Assembly: GCF_015207425.1 (NCBI RefSeq)
Contig: NZ_JADEWZ010000003.1
Span: forward strand, 124,001-188,000
Reading direction: 5' to 3'
Origin: Lusitaniella coriacea LEGE 07157
Lineage (GTDB): Bacteria; Cyanobacteriota; Cyanobacteriia; Cyanobacteriales; Spirulinaceae
Length of the DNA stretch: 64,000 bases
A program made the position numbers and the translations under genes. The notes below the pieces were generated by a model. It made no database searches. It saw nothing but the letters and a program-made list of their open reading frames with translations, and was not told the DNA's origin. Below are positions 1 to 7,643 of the stretch, piece by piece. Numbering within the stretch: the stretch's first letter is position 1; the number at the start of each line of letters is the position of its first letter.

Positions 1-335
1 GCGGGTAACGGAGGTAATATTCAAATTGCCACCAATGGCATTTTTGGCTTGCAATTCCGTCCCCAACTTACCCCCTTGAGCGATATTACAGCGAGTTCCC
101 AATTAGGAGTCAGTGGTATTGTCAATATTAGTGAATTCATTACCGACCCCAGTAGCGGCTTGACAGAACTCTCAACGACTTTAGCCGACTCCTCTACTCA
201 AATCAAAAGTGACTGTTCGGCGAGCCAGGGAGGGAAGTTTATTGTCACCGGACGGGGAGGGTTGCCTCCCAATCCCGACGAACGGTTGCAAAGCGATCGC
301 GCGTGGGTGGATATTCGGGATTTATCGGAGTTTCG
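1..335 (+). repeat. 335-bp exact direct repeat, copy 1 (may extend left of window)
   Basis: Bases 1-335 are identical, base by base, to 2573-2907 in the next gene. The first mismatch is at 336 (G here, A in the other copy). The left limit is unknown because it meets the window edge. Lack of synonymous differences inside and divergence just after suggests recent duplication or gene conversion between the tandem adhesin genes. Confidence 0.97.
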
Positions 336-522
336 GGGAGAGAAGACAGCAGTTGAAGGACAAAGGGCAGAAAGCTTTGAGATGCAAGGCGTTGAAGCAA
401 ACAGTTGGCGAGTGAACGAGGCGGGAAATGTGGAATTAGTCGCTGTTGTTTCCAATACGGAAGCACAAACTCCAACGGTTGATTGCGCTGGAGTCCCTCT
501 AACTATTTCATTCTCTCAATGA
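1..522 (+). CDS. Filamentous haemagglutinin-type secreted protein, C-terminal part (5' end outside window)
   Basis: The frame is open from the first base to the stop at 520-522, so the last 173 residues of a longer protein are visible. The sequence is nearly the same as the C-terminus of the following gene: Gly/Asn-rich beta-helix residues, a segment containing SDITASSQLG, then a conserved tail with the pair of cysteines seen around SDCSAS and VDCAG. In that paralogue this is the end of a long right-handed beta-helix adhesin of the two-partner secretion type, so this is probably a surface or secreted protein too. The first 335 bases are identical to the next gene, after which the two diverge. 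The TpsB transporter that such proteins need is not in the window. The call is firm for family membership by paralogy and weak for any specific ligand. Confidence 0.8.
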   Translation, partial: AGNGGNIQIATNGIFGLQFRPQLTPLSDITASSQLGVSGIVNISEFITDPSSGLTELSTTLADSSTQIKSDCSASQGGKFIVTGRGGLPPNPDERLQSDRAWVDIRDLSEFRGEKTAVEGQRAESFEMQGVEANSWRVNEAGNVELVAVVSNTEAQTPTVDCAGVPLTISFSQ

Positions 523-589
523 GAGTTTCGCAGGATCGATGGGCATATTTAAGAGTAAGACGCAAGACGATGCTTTCTACCCCAAACCC

Positions 590-3145
590 ATGTCCCAGAA
601 ATCCTTACTCTCTTCAATCCTTCTCGCCCTCGGACTCCTCTCAACTTCTGCACAAGCGCAAGTGACCCCCGACGGAACCGTTGGCACCGTCGTTACCCCC
701 GCAGGAACCACCTTCACCATCACCGGAGGCACCACAGCCGGAACCAACCTCTTCCATAGCTTTTCAGACTTCTCTGTCCCCACAGGCGGCGCAGCCATCT
801 TCAATAACAATACCAACATTGCCAACATCTTCAGTCGCGTCACCGGAGGCAGCATTTCCAATATCGATGGAGCAATCCAAGCAGCCGGGACAGCCAACCT
901 CTTCCTTCTCAACCCCAACGGTATCCTCTTTGGCTCCAACGCCTCATTACAAATTGGCGGTTCCTTCCTCGCCACCACCGCCGACAGTATGGTATTTGCA
1001 GACAGTCTCTTCAGCGCTACCCAACCCAACGCCACAACCCTACTCAGCATCAACGTACCCATCGGCTTACAAATGGGAGCTAATCCCGGCGATATTCAAG
1101 TAACCGGAACCGGACAAGCTCTTTTTACCAACATCGATCCGCTATTTGCTTTCCCCGCAATTCGGCTACCAGGTCCTGCCAACCTAGAAGTCGCACCGGG
1201 CAAAACCTTAGCTCTGGTTGGGGGAAATGTCACCCTGCAAGGTAGCGGTCTCAGAGCCACCAACGGTCGGATCGAACTTGGGGGAGCAAGCAATGGAATC
1301 GTTGGTCTACAGCCAGACCTGCTGGGCTGGAAACTAGACTACACAAGAGCATTAGCCGATCGAGATATCATTCTTAAGTCCCAATCCGCCGTCGATGCAA
1401 GCGGTTTAATTAGCGGTGGCATTCAACTCGTCGGTCGGCAAATTCAAGTCAGAGACGGTTCGATTGCTCTGATGCAATTGTTTGGCAATGCCCCCACAGC
1501 CGAGGTGAGAGTCACTGCAACAGAACGTGTTGAGGTGGACGGTTTCGACCCGACAAAACTCCTTGCCAGTCGCATTGCTCTTGAGAATCTGAGTAGTGGA
1601 GAAGCAAGCGACCTAACCGTTACAGCTCCTGAGCTTGCTATCCGCAATGGAGGAGAAATTACCCTCTATCATCTCAGCCCAGGTCGAGGAAGCAATATGA
1701 ATTTAAATATCGCTAATTCCGTCTTGATTAGCGGTCGATCTCCCCTGAACATTTCTCGCTCCAGCCGTTTAGGGACAGCCGCCCTTGGCCCTGGAGTGGC
1801 TGGCAATGTAAACATTACTACAAAAAATCTCAGGGTAGACGAAGGTGCTTTGATCGGTTCATTTGCTGGCTCGCCTTTTACGACAGGTTCGGGAGGGGAT
1901 GTCATTATCAATGCCACAGACTCGGTTGAGATCGTCGGTCCCCCTCTAACCAATCAATCTGCTCTCATCGATTCAAGCAGTATCAACTCGTCAACTTTTG
2001 GTCGTAGCGATGCGGGTCGCGTCGCGATCGATACGGCAAGGTTAATTGTAAGAGACGGTGGCGGCATTTTTACCTCGACGGTTGGTAGTGGCAATGCGGG
2101 GGAAGTTTTGGTGAATGCCTCGGAGTCGGTGTCGCTGTCGGGAGCGGGGAGAAATACCAGTATCAGTTCAGCCGCTACGATTAGTCCCATTCAAGATATT
2201 CAACAAGCATCTGGACTCTCTTTCGTTCTGTCTGGCAATGCCGGTCAAGTGGCGATTAATACCCCTAATCTCAGCGTTACAGGTATCGGTAGTACGATAT
2301 CTGTCGCTAACGAGGGGATAGGGTTTGCTGGAGATGTAGAAGTCAATGCTGGCTCCATTTTCCTTGATGATGGCGGTACGATTTTAGCGTCAACGGCTTT
2401 TGGGGAAGGCGGGAATATTATCCTCCAGACCTCAGACTTACTACTTCTGCGCAATGGCAGTCAAATTTCCGCCACTGCTGGGGGAACGGGAAATGGAGGC
2501 AATATCACCATTCAGTCTCCCTTTATTGTTGCGGTTCCCACAGAAAATAGCGATATCACTGCCAATGCCTTTGCGGGTAACGGAGGTAATATTCAAATTG
2601 CCACCAATGGCATTTTTGGCTTGCAATTCCGTCCCCAACTTACCCCCTTGAGCGATATTACAGCGAGTTCCCAATTAGGAGTCAGTGGTATTGTCAATAT
2701 TAGTGAATTCATTACCGACCCCAGTAGCGGCTTGACAGAACTCTCAACGACTTTAGCCGACTCCTCTACTCAAATCAAAAGTGACTGTTCGGCGAGCCAG
2801 GGAGGGAAGTTTATTGTCACCGGACGGGGAGGGTTGCCTCCCAATCCCGACGAACGGTTGCAAAGCGATCGCGCGTGGGTGGATATTCGGGATTTATCGG
2901 AGTTTCGAGGAGAGGCGACAAAATCAGGAGAACAGAGTATGGAACGCATTGATGCGCAAGGCGTTGAAGCGAATAGTTGGCGCACGAACGATCGCGGAAA
3001 TGTAGAATTAGTTGCCGTCATGCCCAATACAGAAGCATCAATCCCTAGCGTGAACTGCGCTGGAACAAGTTCAAAATTTCACACTCCGAGTGAGAGTTTT
3101 TCGTGGAAAATGGGCAATTTAAGAACAAGTATCCCAAAAATTTAA
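590..3145 (+). CDS. Two-partner-secretion filamentous haemagglutinin N-terminal domain protein
   Basis: A predicted secreted beta-helix adhesin of about 851 residues. I chose the ATG at 590 because it is followed at once by a signal peptide (Lys, a hydrophobic run, then AQAQ cleavage) and the typical TPS domain start; an in-frame ATG at 539 adds 17 polar residues. The TPS/haemagglutination-activity domain occupies about residues 25-150, with the family's LFHSFSDF and NPNGILFG motifs. The rest is Gly/Asn/Ser-rich beta-helix (repeated GGxI/GNV patterns), ending in a conserved tail with two cysteines. It lies 67 bp after the stop of a near-identical paralogue and just ahead of the TPR-CHAT gene on the same strand. 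Family knowledge: such proteins cross the outer membrane through a TpsB/FhaC partner, which is not seen here. The ligand is unknown. Confidence 0.88.
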   Translation: MSQKSLLSSILLALGLLSTSAQAQVTPDGTVGTVVTPAGTTFTITGGTTAGTNLFHSFSDFSVPTGGAAIFNNNTNIANIFSRVTGGSISNIDGAIQAAGTANLFLLNPNGILFGSNASLQIGGSFLATTADSMVFADSLFSATQPNATTLLSINVPIGLQMGANPGDIQVTGTGQALFTNIDPLFAFPAIRLPGPANLEVAPGKTLALVGGNVTLQGSGLRATNGRIELGGASNGIVGLQPDLLGWKLDYTRALADRDIILKSQSAVDASGLISGGIQLVGRQIQVRDGSIALMQLFGNAPTAEVRVTATERVEVDGFDPTKLLASRIALENLSSGEASDLTVTAPELAIRNGGEITLYHLSPGRGSNMNLNIANSVLISGRSPLNISRSSRLGTAALGPGVAGNVNITTKNLRVDEGALIGSFAGSPFTTGSGGDVIINATDSVEIVGPPLTNQSALIDSSSINSSTFGRSDAGRVAIDTARLIVRDGGGIFTSTVGSGNAGEVLVNASESVSLSGAGRNTSISSAATISPIQDIQQASGLSFVLSGNAGQVAINTPNLSVTGIGSTISVANEGIGFAGDVEVNAGSIFLDDGGTILASTAFGEGGNIILQTSDLLLLRNGSQISATAGGTGNGGNITIQSPFIVAVPTENSDITANAFAGNGGNIQIATNGIFGLQFRPQLTPLSDITASSQLGVSGIVNISEFITDPSSGLTELSTTLADSSTQIKSDCSASQGGKFIVTGRGGLPPNPDERLQSDRAWVDIRDLSEFRGEATKSGEQSMERIDAQGVEANSWRTNDRGNVELVAVMPNTEASIPSVNCAGTSSKFHTPSESFSWKMGNLRTSIPKI
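2573..2907 (+). repeat. 335-bp exact direct repeat, copy 2
   Basis: Identical to bases 1-335 of the window. It encodes the last beta-helix turns and the start of the C-terminal tail of the adhesin. The sequence on its right side diverges in both DNA and protein. Confidence 0.97.
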
Positions 3146-3288
3146 CTGATACAACTTTTCTCGTAAAAATAAGGTAGCCCATGAACTCCGGTCGAGATCG
3201 CAGAGTAAATATCGCCCAAGACAACACGCGAAAGTACAAATCTACATTGGGATTGAGAGGTCATTCAGCAATCCGTGGAGCAAAAAAT

Positions 3289-5820
3289 ATGCAAAAACTA
3301 ACAACGGCAATAACTTTGGGCGTTTTGGGCTTTGGACTCGCGATCGCGCCCCCATCCCTTGCAACTGAAGCGTCAAGGGTCGAGCGGGTTTCAGCAAGCG
3401 ATATCGCAACGGGAAATCCCCTTGAACGGGGGAGACAACTTTACGAAGCCGGACGCTTTGCGGCTGCTGCCAACGCTTGGGAAAACGCCGCACAAGGCTA
3501 TGAAACCCAGGGCGATCGCGCCAACCAAGCCCTAAGTTTAAGCTATCTATCCCTCGCCCATCAAGAACTCGCTCAGTGGGAAGATGCCAAGGACGCGATC
3601 GCGCGCAGCCTTAACTTACTGCAAAACGACTCAGAAAGCATTGTCCTCGCGCAAGCCCTCAACACCCAAGCGCAATTTCTCCTGGCAACCGGACAACCTC
3701 AAACCGCTCTGGAAACCTGGAAACGCGCCCAACAACGCTACGAACAAGCGGGGGATGTTTCTGGCGCTTTGGGCAGCCAGATCAATCAAGCCCAAGCCTT
3801 ACAAAGCATGGGGTTCTATCGTCGCGCCCGCAACAGTCTCGATAGCATTGCCCAGCAGCTTGACACGATGCCCGATTCTGCTCTCAAAGCAAGTGGTTTT
3901 AGGAGTTTGGGAATTGCCCTAGAAGCCATTGGGGATCTCAGAACCAGTTGGGATATGCTCAAAAAGAGTTTGACGATTGACGAAGCAATTGGCTCGAAAA
4001 ACGACCTCAGTCCGACGTTGCTCGCCCTGGGAAACGTGGCACAGGATTACGGGGCAACCGATGCCGCCCTCGATTACTTCGAGCGAGCAGAACAAGCAGC
4101 GCTCAATCCCTTAGAACGCATAGAAGCACAACTCAATCAATTTACCCTCTATGTTCAGGTCGAACAATGGTCGAAAGCAGCTTCCCTTGCAGCACAACTC
4201 CAACGCCAACTTTCCGAATTACAGCCAAGTCGGAGAACGGCTTATAGCACGGTGAATTTTGCGAATAATTTGCTGGCGATGAACTTGCAAGGACAGCCGA
4301 TCGATCGCGCGAGATTGGGAGAATTGCTGGCGAATGCGGTGCAACAAGCCAGAGCGATTAACGACCCCCGCGCGGAGGCTTATGCCCTGAATAAATGGGG
4401 CGCGCTCTACCTGCAAAACGGACAGCTTAACGAAGCCGCAGACCTGACCGAAAAATCCCTCGCGATCGCGCAAACCATTCAAGCCGCCGATATTTCCGCG
4501 CAATCTGCTTGGCAATTGGGTCGCATTCAACGGCAACAGGGGAAAAAACAGCCCGCGATCGCGTCCTACACCCAAGCGGTTAAAGCCTTACAATCCTTGC
4601 GGAAAGATCTCGTCGCAATCGATCGCAATATCCAGTTCTCCTTCCGAGAAAGTGTCGAACCCATTTACCGGGAACTGGTTGCCCTTCTTCTGGATGCCAA
4701 CCCATCTCAAAAAAATCTCGCTCAGGCTCGCGATCTGATCGAAGCCTTGCAACTCGCAGAACTCGATGATTTCTTCCGTCAAGCCTGCCTTGACGCGCAA
4801 CCGAGGCAAATCGACCAAGTGGATAAGAATGCTGCGGTTATCTACCCCATCATTTTGCCTGACCGCATTGCCGTCATCTCCTCTGCCCCCGGACAGCCGA
4901 TTCAGTACCACGCAACGCGAATTTCTCAAGCAAAAGCCGAAAAAGCCCTACGAGAGCTTCTCGCCGCGCTCAACCCCGTTTCAGACAACCGAGAACGCTT
5001 GCGCCTCTCCCAACAAGTTTACGACTGGCTGATTCGTCCCGGCGAAACCCAAGGTACATTCAAAGAGACGAAAACCCTTGTCTTCGTCCTCGACGGACTG
5101 CTGCGCAACATTCCAATGGCAGCCCTGCACGACGGCGAACAATACTTAATCGAAAAACACGGTATCGCGCTGTCTCCTGGCTTGCAACTTTTAGAACCGC
5201 GATCGCTCCAACGGGAACAACTCAATGCAATTACGGCTGGGATTAGCGAATCGCGCTTTGGGCTGAGTGCCTTACCTTCGGTTAAATCAGAACTGAAGGA
5301 AATCGCTGAATTACTGCCCTCCTCTACCCTGCTCAATCAAGAATTCACCAAAGCCGCCCTCGCCGAACAAGTCGCCAATCGTCCGAGCAATATTATCCAC
5401 CTGGCAACCCACGGACAATTTAGCTCCCGCCAAGAAGATACCTATCTTTTAACCTGGGAGGGACGGATGAACGTGCGAGAACTCTCCGATTTATTGCAAA
5501 GTCGAGAAATCAGTCAAAATGCCGCGATCGAACTTCTTGTTCTAAGTGCCTGCGATACTGCGGCTGGAGACGATCGCGCGGTGTTAGGTTTAGCTGGATT
5601 TGCCGTTCGTTCTGGCGCTCGCGCCACCGTTGCAACCCTTTGGCCCGTCAAAGATCGCGCGGCTGCTAAGTTAGTCACGGAATTTTACGAAGCCCTCAAA
5701 CAACCCGGAATCACCAAAGCTGAAGCTTTGCGTCAAGCGCAGCTCTCTCTTCTGAACGATGAGAGTTTCAGCGATCCATTTTTCTGGTCTTCTTTCGTAA
5801 TTGTAGGGAATTGGTTATAA
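3289..5820 (+). CDS. Exported TPR-CHAT caspase-like protease (cassette A)
   Basis: A protein of about 843 residues with an N-terminal signal peptide, TPR repeats and a C-terminal CHAT peptidase domain. The ATG at 3289 is preferred: it starts a clear signal peptide (MQKL, hydrophobic run, cleavage near SLA-TEA). The longer in-frame start at 3181 adds 36 polar residues. TPR-like helical pairs (LERGRQLYEAGRFAAAANAW and later repeats) fill about residues 45-440. The CHAT domain fills the last 350 residues, with the dyad His in HLATHG (codon 5410) and Cys in LSACDT (codon 5551), both intact. CHAT enzymes are clan CD cysteine peptidases, usually cytoplasmic, so an export signal is notable. The gene follows the adhesin gene and precedes DUF928 genes; a paralogue sits at 55568-58174. 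Substrate unknown. Confidence 0.9.
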   Translation: MQKLTTAITLGVLGFGLAIAPPSLATEASRVERVSASDIATGNPLERGRQLYEAGRFAAAANAWENAAQGYETQGDRANQALSLSYLSLAHQELAQWEDAKDAIARSLNLLQNDSESIVLAQALNTQAQFLLATGQPQTALETWKRAQQRYEQAGDVSGALGSQINQAQALQSMGFYRRARNSLDSIAQQLDTMPDSALKASGFRSLGIALEAIGDLRTSWDMLKKSLTIDEAIGSKNDLSPTLLALGNVAQDYGATDAALDYFERAEQAALNPLERIEAQLNQFTLYVQVEQWSKAASLAAQLQRQLSELQPSRRTAYSTVNFANNLLAMNLQGQPIDRARLGELLANAVQQARAINDPRAEAYALNKWGALYLQNGQLNEAADLTEKSLAIAQTIQAADISAQSAWQLGRIQRQQGKKQPAIASYTQAVKALQSLRKDLVAIDRNIQFSFRESVEPIYRELVALLLDANPSQKNLAQARDLIEALQLAELDDFFRQACLDAQPRQIDQVDKNAAVIYPIILPDRIAVISSAPGQPIQYHATRISQAKAEKALRELLAALNPVSDNRERLRLSQQVYDWLIRPGETQGTFKETKTLVFVLDGLLRNIPMAALHDGEQYLIEKHGIALSPGLQLLEPRSLQREQLNAITAGISESRFGLSALPSVKSELKEIAELLPSSTLLNQEFTKAALAEQVANRPSNIIHLATHGQFSSRQEDTYLLTWEGRMNVRELSDLLQSREISQNAAIELLVLSACDTAAGDDRAVLGLAGFAVRSGARATVATLWPVKDRAAAKLVTEFYEALKQPGITKAEALRQAQLSLLNDESFSDPFFWSSFVIVGNWL

Positions 5821-5974
5821 AAATTCGCGATCGAGTTCAGTAAATCCCTTGTTGCGTCTAGCTTAGAAGTTTGCTTATAGTGGGAATGGGTTCTTGTCAA
5901 GAAAAAATTAATCGCGATCGCTTTCAACTCGAACCCCACTCAGATTTTCGCTTGCAAGCTAAGGAAGAAACGCT

Positions 5975-6307
5975 ATGGATATCAAAATCAAACTTCTTGC
6001 TCGCGCCATTGGTATATCAATATTTCTCCTTATCGGTACCATTGGCATCGATATTCCCAGCGTCAGCGCTGTGGATTTTACACCCCCTTCGGATAACAAA
6101 GCGCCTCGTCAAGGCTCTGGGGGATCGTCGCGCACGCATTTTACACCCTCTAGCGCCCCAACAGAAGAGTCTAGACCCTCGTCGCGCACCAACTTTACTG
6201 CTCCGCCAAGTCGGATTGACGCTACTCCTGCAACGAGTTTTATTTTGCCAGCCGATCTTATTGTTCCGGCAAAAGGACGACCCCTTAACTCTCAAACTTC
6301 CAATTAA
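5975..6307 (+). CDS. Small exported protein related to the N-terminus of the DUF928 protein downstream; possibly a decayed paralogue
   Basis: A 110-residue reading frame with a signal peptide (MDIKIKLLARAIG, hydrophobic run, SVSA cleavage). It then has two copies of the same Pro-rich motif that opens the downstream gene: VDFTPPSDNKAPRQ and SSRTHFTPS, compared with VNFTPPPNNQAPRQ and SRTVFTPPS. It lacks the whole DUF928 globular domain. After the stop at 6305-6307, the same frame continues with protein-like sequence (NREVTEFAPF, then PVITDSVSSTDEVL) broken by another stop, which suggests a gene that lost its 3' part. It could instead be a short functional secreted repeat protein. Kinship with the neighbour is plain; whether it is active is not known. 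Confidence 0.55.
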   Translation: MDIKIKLLARAIGISIFLLIGTIGIDIPSVSAVDFTPPSDNKAPRQGSGGSSRTHFTPSSAPTEESRPSSRTNFTAPPSRIDATPATSFILPADLIVPAKGRPLNSQTSN

Positions 6308-6513
6308 AATCGCGAGGTTACAGAATTTGCGCCCTTTAAACCTTAAAAAAACTATCTTAAATACAAGCCTGTAATTACAGATAGCGTTTCTTCGACTGAT
6401 GAGGTGCTTACTTTACCCTTTACCCAGCCTAAAGTTAACGTACCTTATCAAATAGAGAATTGCTTCGGGGTGCTATTAATCGTTATTTGCTGGCAATCAA
6501 TAGGAAAAATACA

Positions 6514-7539
6514 ATGAACCCTAAAACTCAATTATTAACCCGTTTGTTTAGTACTACGGTATTTGTTGCAAGTGTAAGCGCATACTCTCTGGGTGCCAGT
6601 GCGGTAAATTTTACACCCCCGCCGAATAACCAAGCACCTCGCCAAGCCACTGGAGGAGCATCCCGCACGGTGTTTACCCCTCCCAGCGATAATGCCTCCC
6701 CTCGTCAAACAGCAGGCGGTGCAGCGAGAACGGATTTCACCCCTCCCAGCGATAATGTCTCTCCCTCGCAAACAGCAGGCGGTGCGGCGAGAACGGATTT
6801 TACCCCTCCCAGCGATAATGCCTCTCCCTCGCAAACAGCAGGAGGTGCGGCGAGAACGGATTTCACCCCTCCCAGCGACAATGCCTCTCCCTCGCAAACA
6901 GCAGGAGGTGCGGCGAGAACGGACTTTGCTCCCCCTCACGATAATGTCTCTCCCCGTCAAACAGCAGGAGCGGGTTCGCGTACCCCTTCCGTTACCGCGC
7001 AAGTGCTAGGGGTACAAGCATTGACTCCCCCAAGCTATTACGGCACGACATTACAAGAACGCCCAAAAATTCTCGTCTATCTTCCCGCTTCCAGCGCGCG
7101 AGAAGTCGTGTTTAGTATAAAAGATGAGGATAAAAATTCCATCTATGAAATGACGATTCCAATTACGGGAAACGCAGGAATTGTGAGCGCTCAACTGCCT
7201 CCAGACGCTCCTGCTTTGGAAGTCGGCAAACATTATCAGTGGTATTTTGCCCTGAAAATTGATGGCGAACTGACTCCCCGCAGTCCCTTTGTGGATGGTT
7301 GGGTGGAGCGAATTGCACCCAGTTCAACTCTGGCACAGTCCTTACAGGGAGCCAGTCCGTTAGAGACGGCTGAAATCTTAGGAGAAAATGGGGTTTGGTA
7401 CGACTGCGTGGTCGCTTTAGCCGCCCTGCGAACGACACAACCCACAAACGAAAGCATCCTCGATCATTGGCAAGAGTTACTCGGTTCTGTGGAATTAGAA
7501 AATTTTGCTTCTGCTCCCTTCGTTGTATCGTTGCAGTAG
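6514..7539 (+). CDS. DUF928 family secreted protein with 21-residue tandem repeats (cassette A)
   Basis: A 341-residue protein. The ATG at 6514 begins a signal peptide (MNPKTQLLTRLF, hydrophobic, GASA cleavage); the ORF could open at 6460, but that adds residues without a signal sequence. Residues 33-158 are six tandem repeats of 21 residues with the core FTPPSDNASPSQTAGGAART. Residues from about 170 to the end are the DUF928 domain: YYGTTLQERPKILVYLPASS, then VFSIKDEDK, PPDAPALEVGKHYQW and a C-terminal helix-rich part with VWYDC. DUF928 proteins are common in cyanobacteria and have no assigned activity. The place between a CHAT protease gene and a CHASE2 kinase gene is repeated at 58 kb, so function with those partners is a reasonable inference. 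Confidence 0.87.
   Translation: MNPKTQLLTRLFSTTVFVASVSAYSLGASAVNFTPPPNNQAPRQATGGASRTVFTPPSDNASPRQTAGGAARTDFTPPSDNVSPSQTAGGAARTDFTPPSDNASPSQTAGGAARTDFTPPSDNASPSQTAGGAARTDFAPPHDNVSPRQTAGAGSRTPSVTAQVLGVQALTPPSYYGTTLQERPKILVYLPASSAREVVFSIKDEDKNSIYEMTIPITGNAGIVSAQLPPDAPALEVGKHYQWYFALKIDGELTPRSPFVDGWVERIAPSSTLAQSLQGASPLETAEILGENGVWYDCVVALAALRTTQPTNESILDHWQELLGSVELENFASAPFVVSLQ
6610..6987 (+). repeat. Six in-frame 63-bp tandem repeats in the DUF928 gene
   Basis: Six units of 63 bp (21 codons) starting at the Phe codon 6610. The four central units are nearly identical in DNA and the outer two are diverged, as in a repeat block growing from its middle. The unit encodes a Pro-rich then Gly/Ala-rich stretch with one Arg, which looks like a flexible exported linker. 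Confidence 0.93.
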
Positions 7540-7643
7540 TTGGCTTGGGAATAATAAGTGAAGGGAAAGAAAAAAGCCCAAAGGTCTTAGTTTTTCAGCA
7601 ATTTCTCGAACTTCACTATTCTTCCTAATTGTCAATGCTATCA

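Noticed and set aside
1-2907. Insertion sequence explaining the 335-bp repeat
   Set aside because: The repeat is coding sequence inside two paralogous adhesin genes, with no transposase or inverted repeats.
6610-6987. CRISPR-like regular repeats
   Set aside because: Units are contiguous, in frame and without unique spacers; they encode part of the DUF928 protein.
6535-7002. Arg/Cys-rich minus-strand frame of 155 codons
   Set aside because: Shadow of the tandem repeats of the plus-strand DUF928 gene, with biased low-complexity composition.
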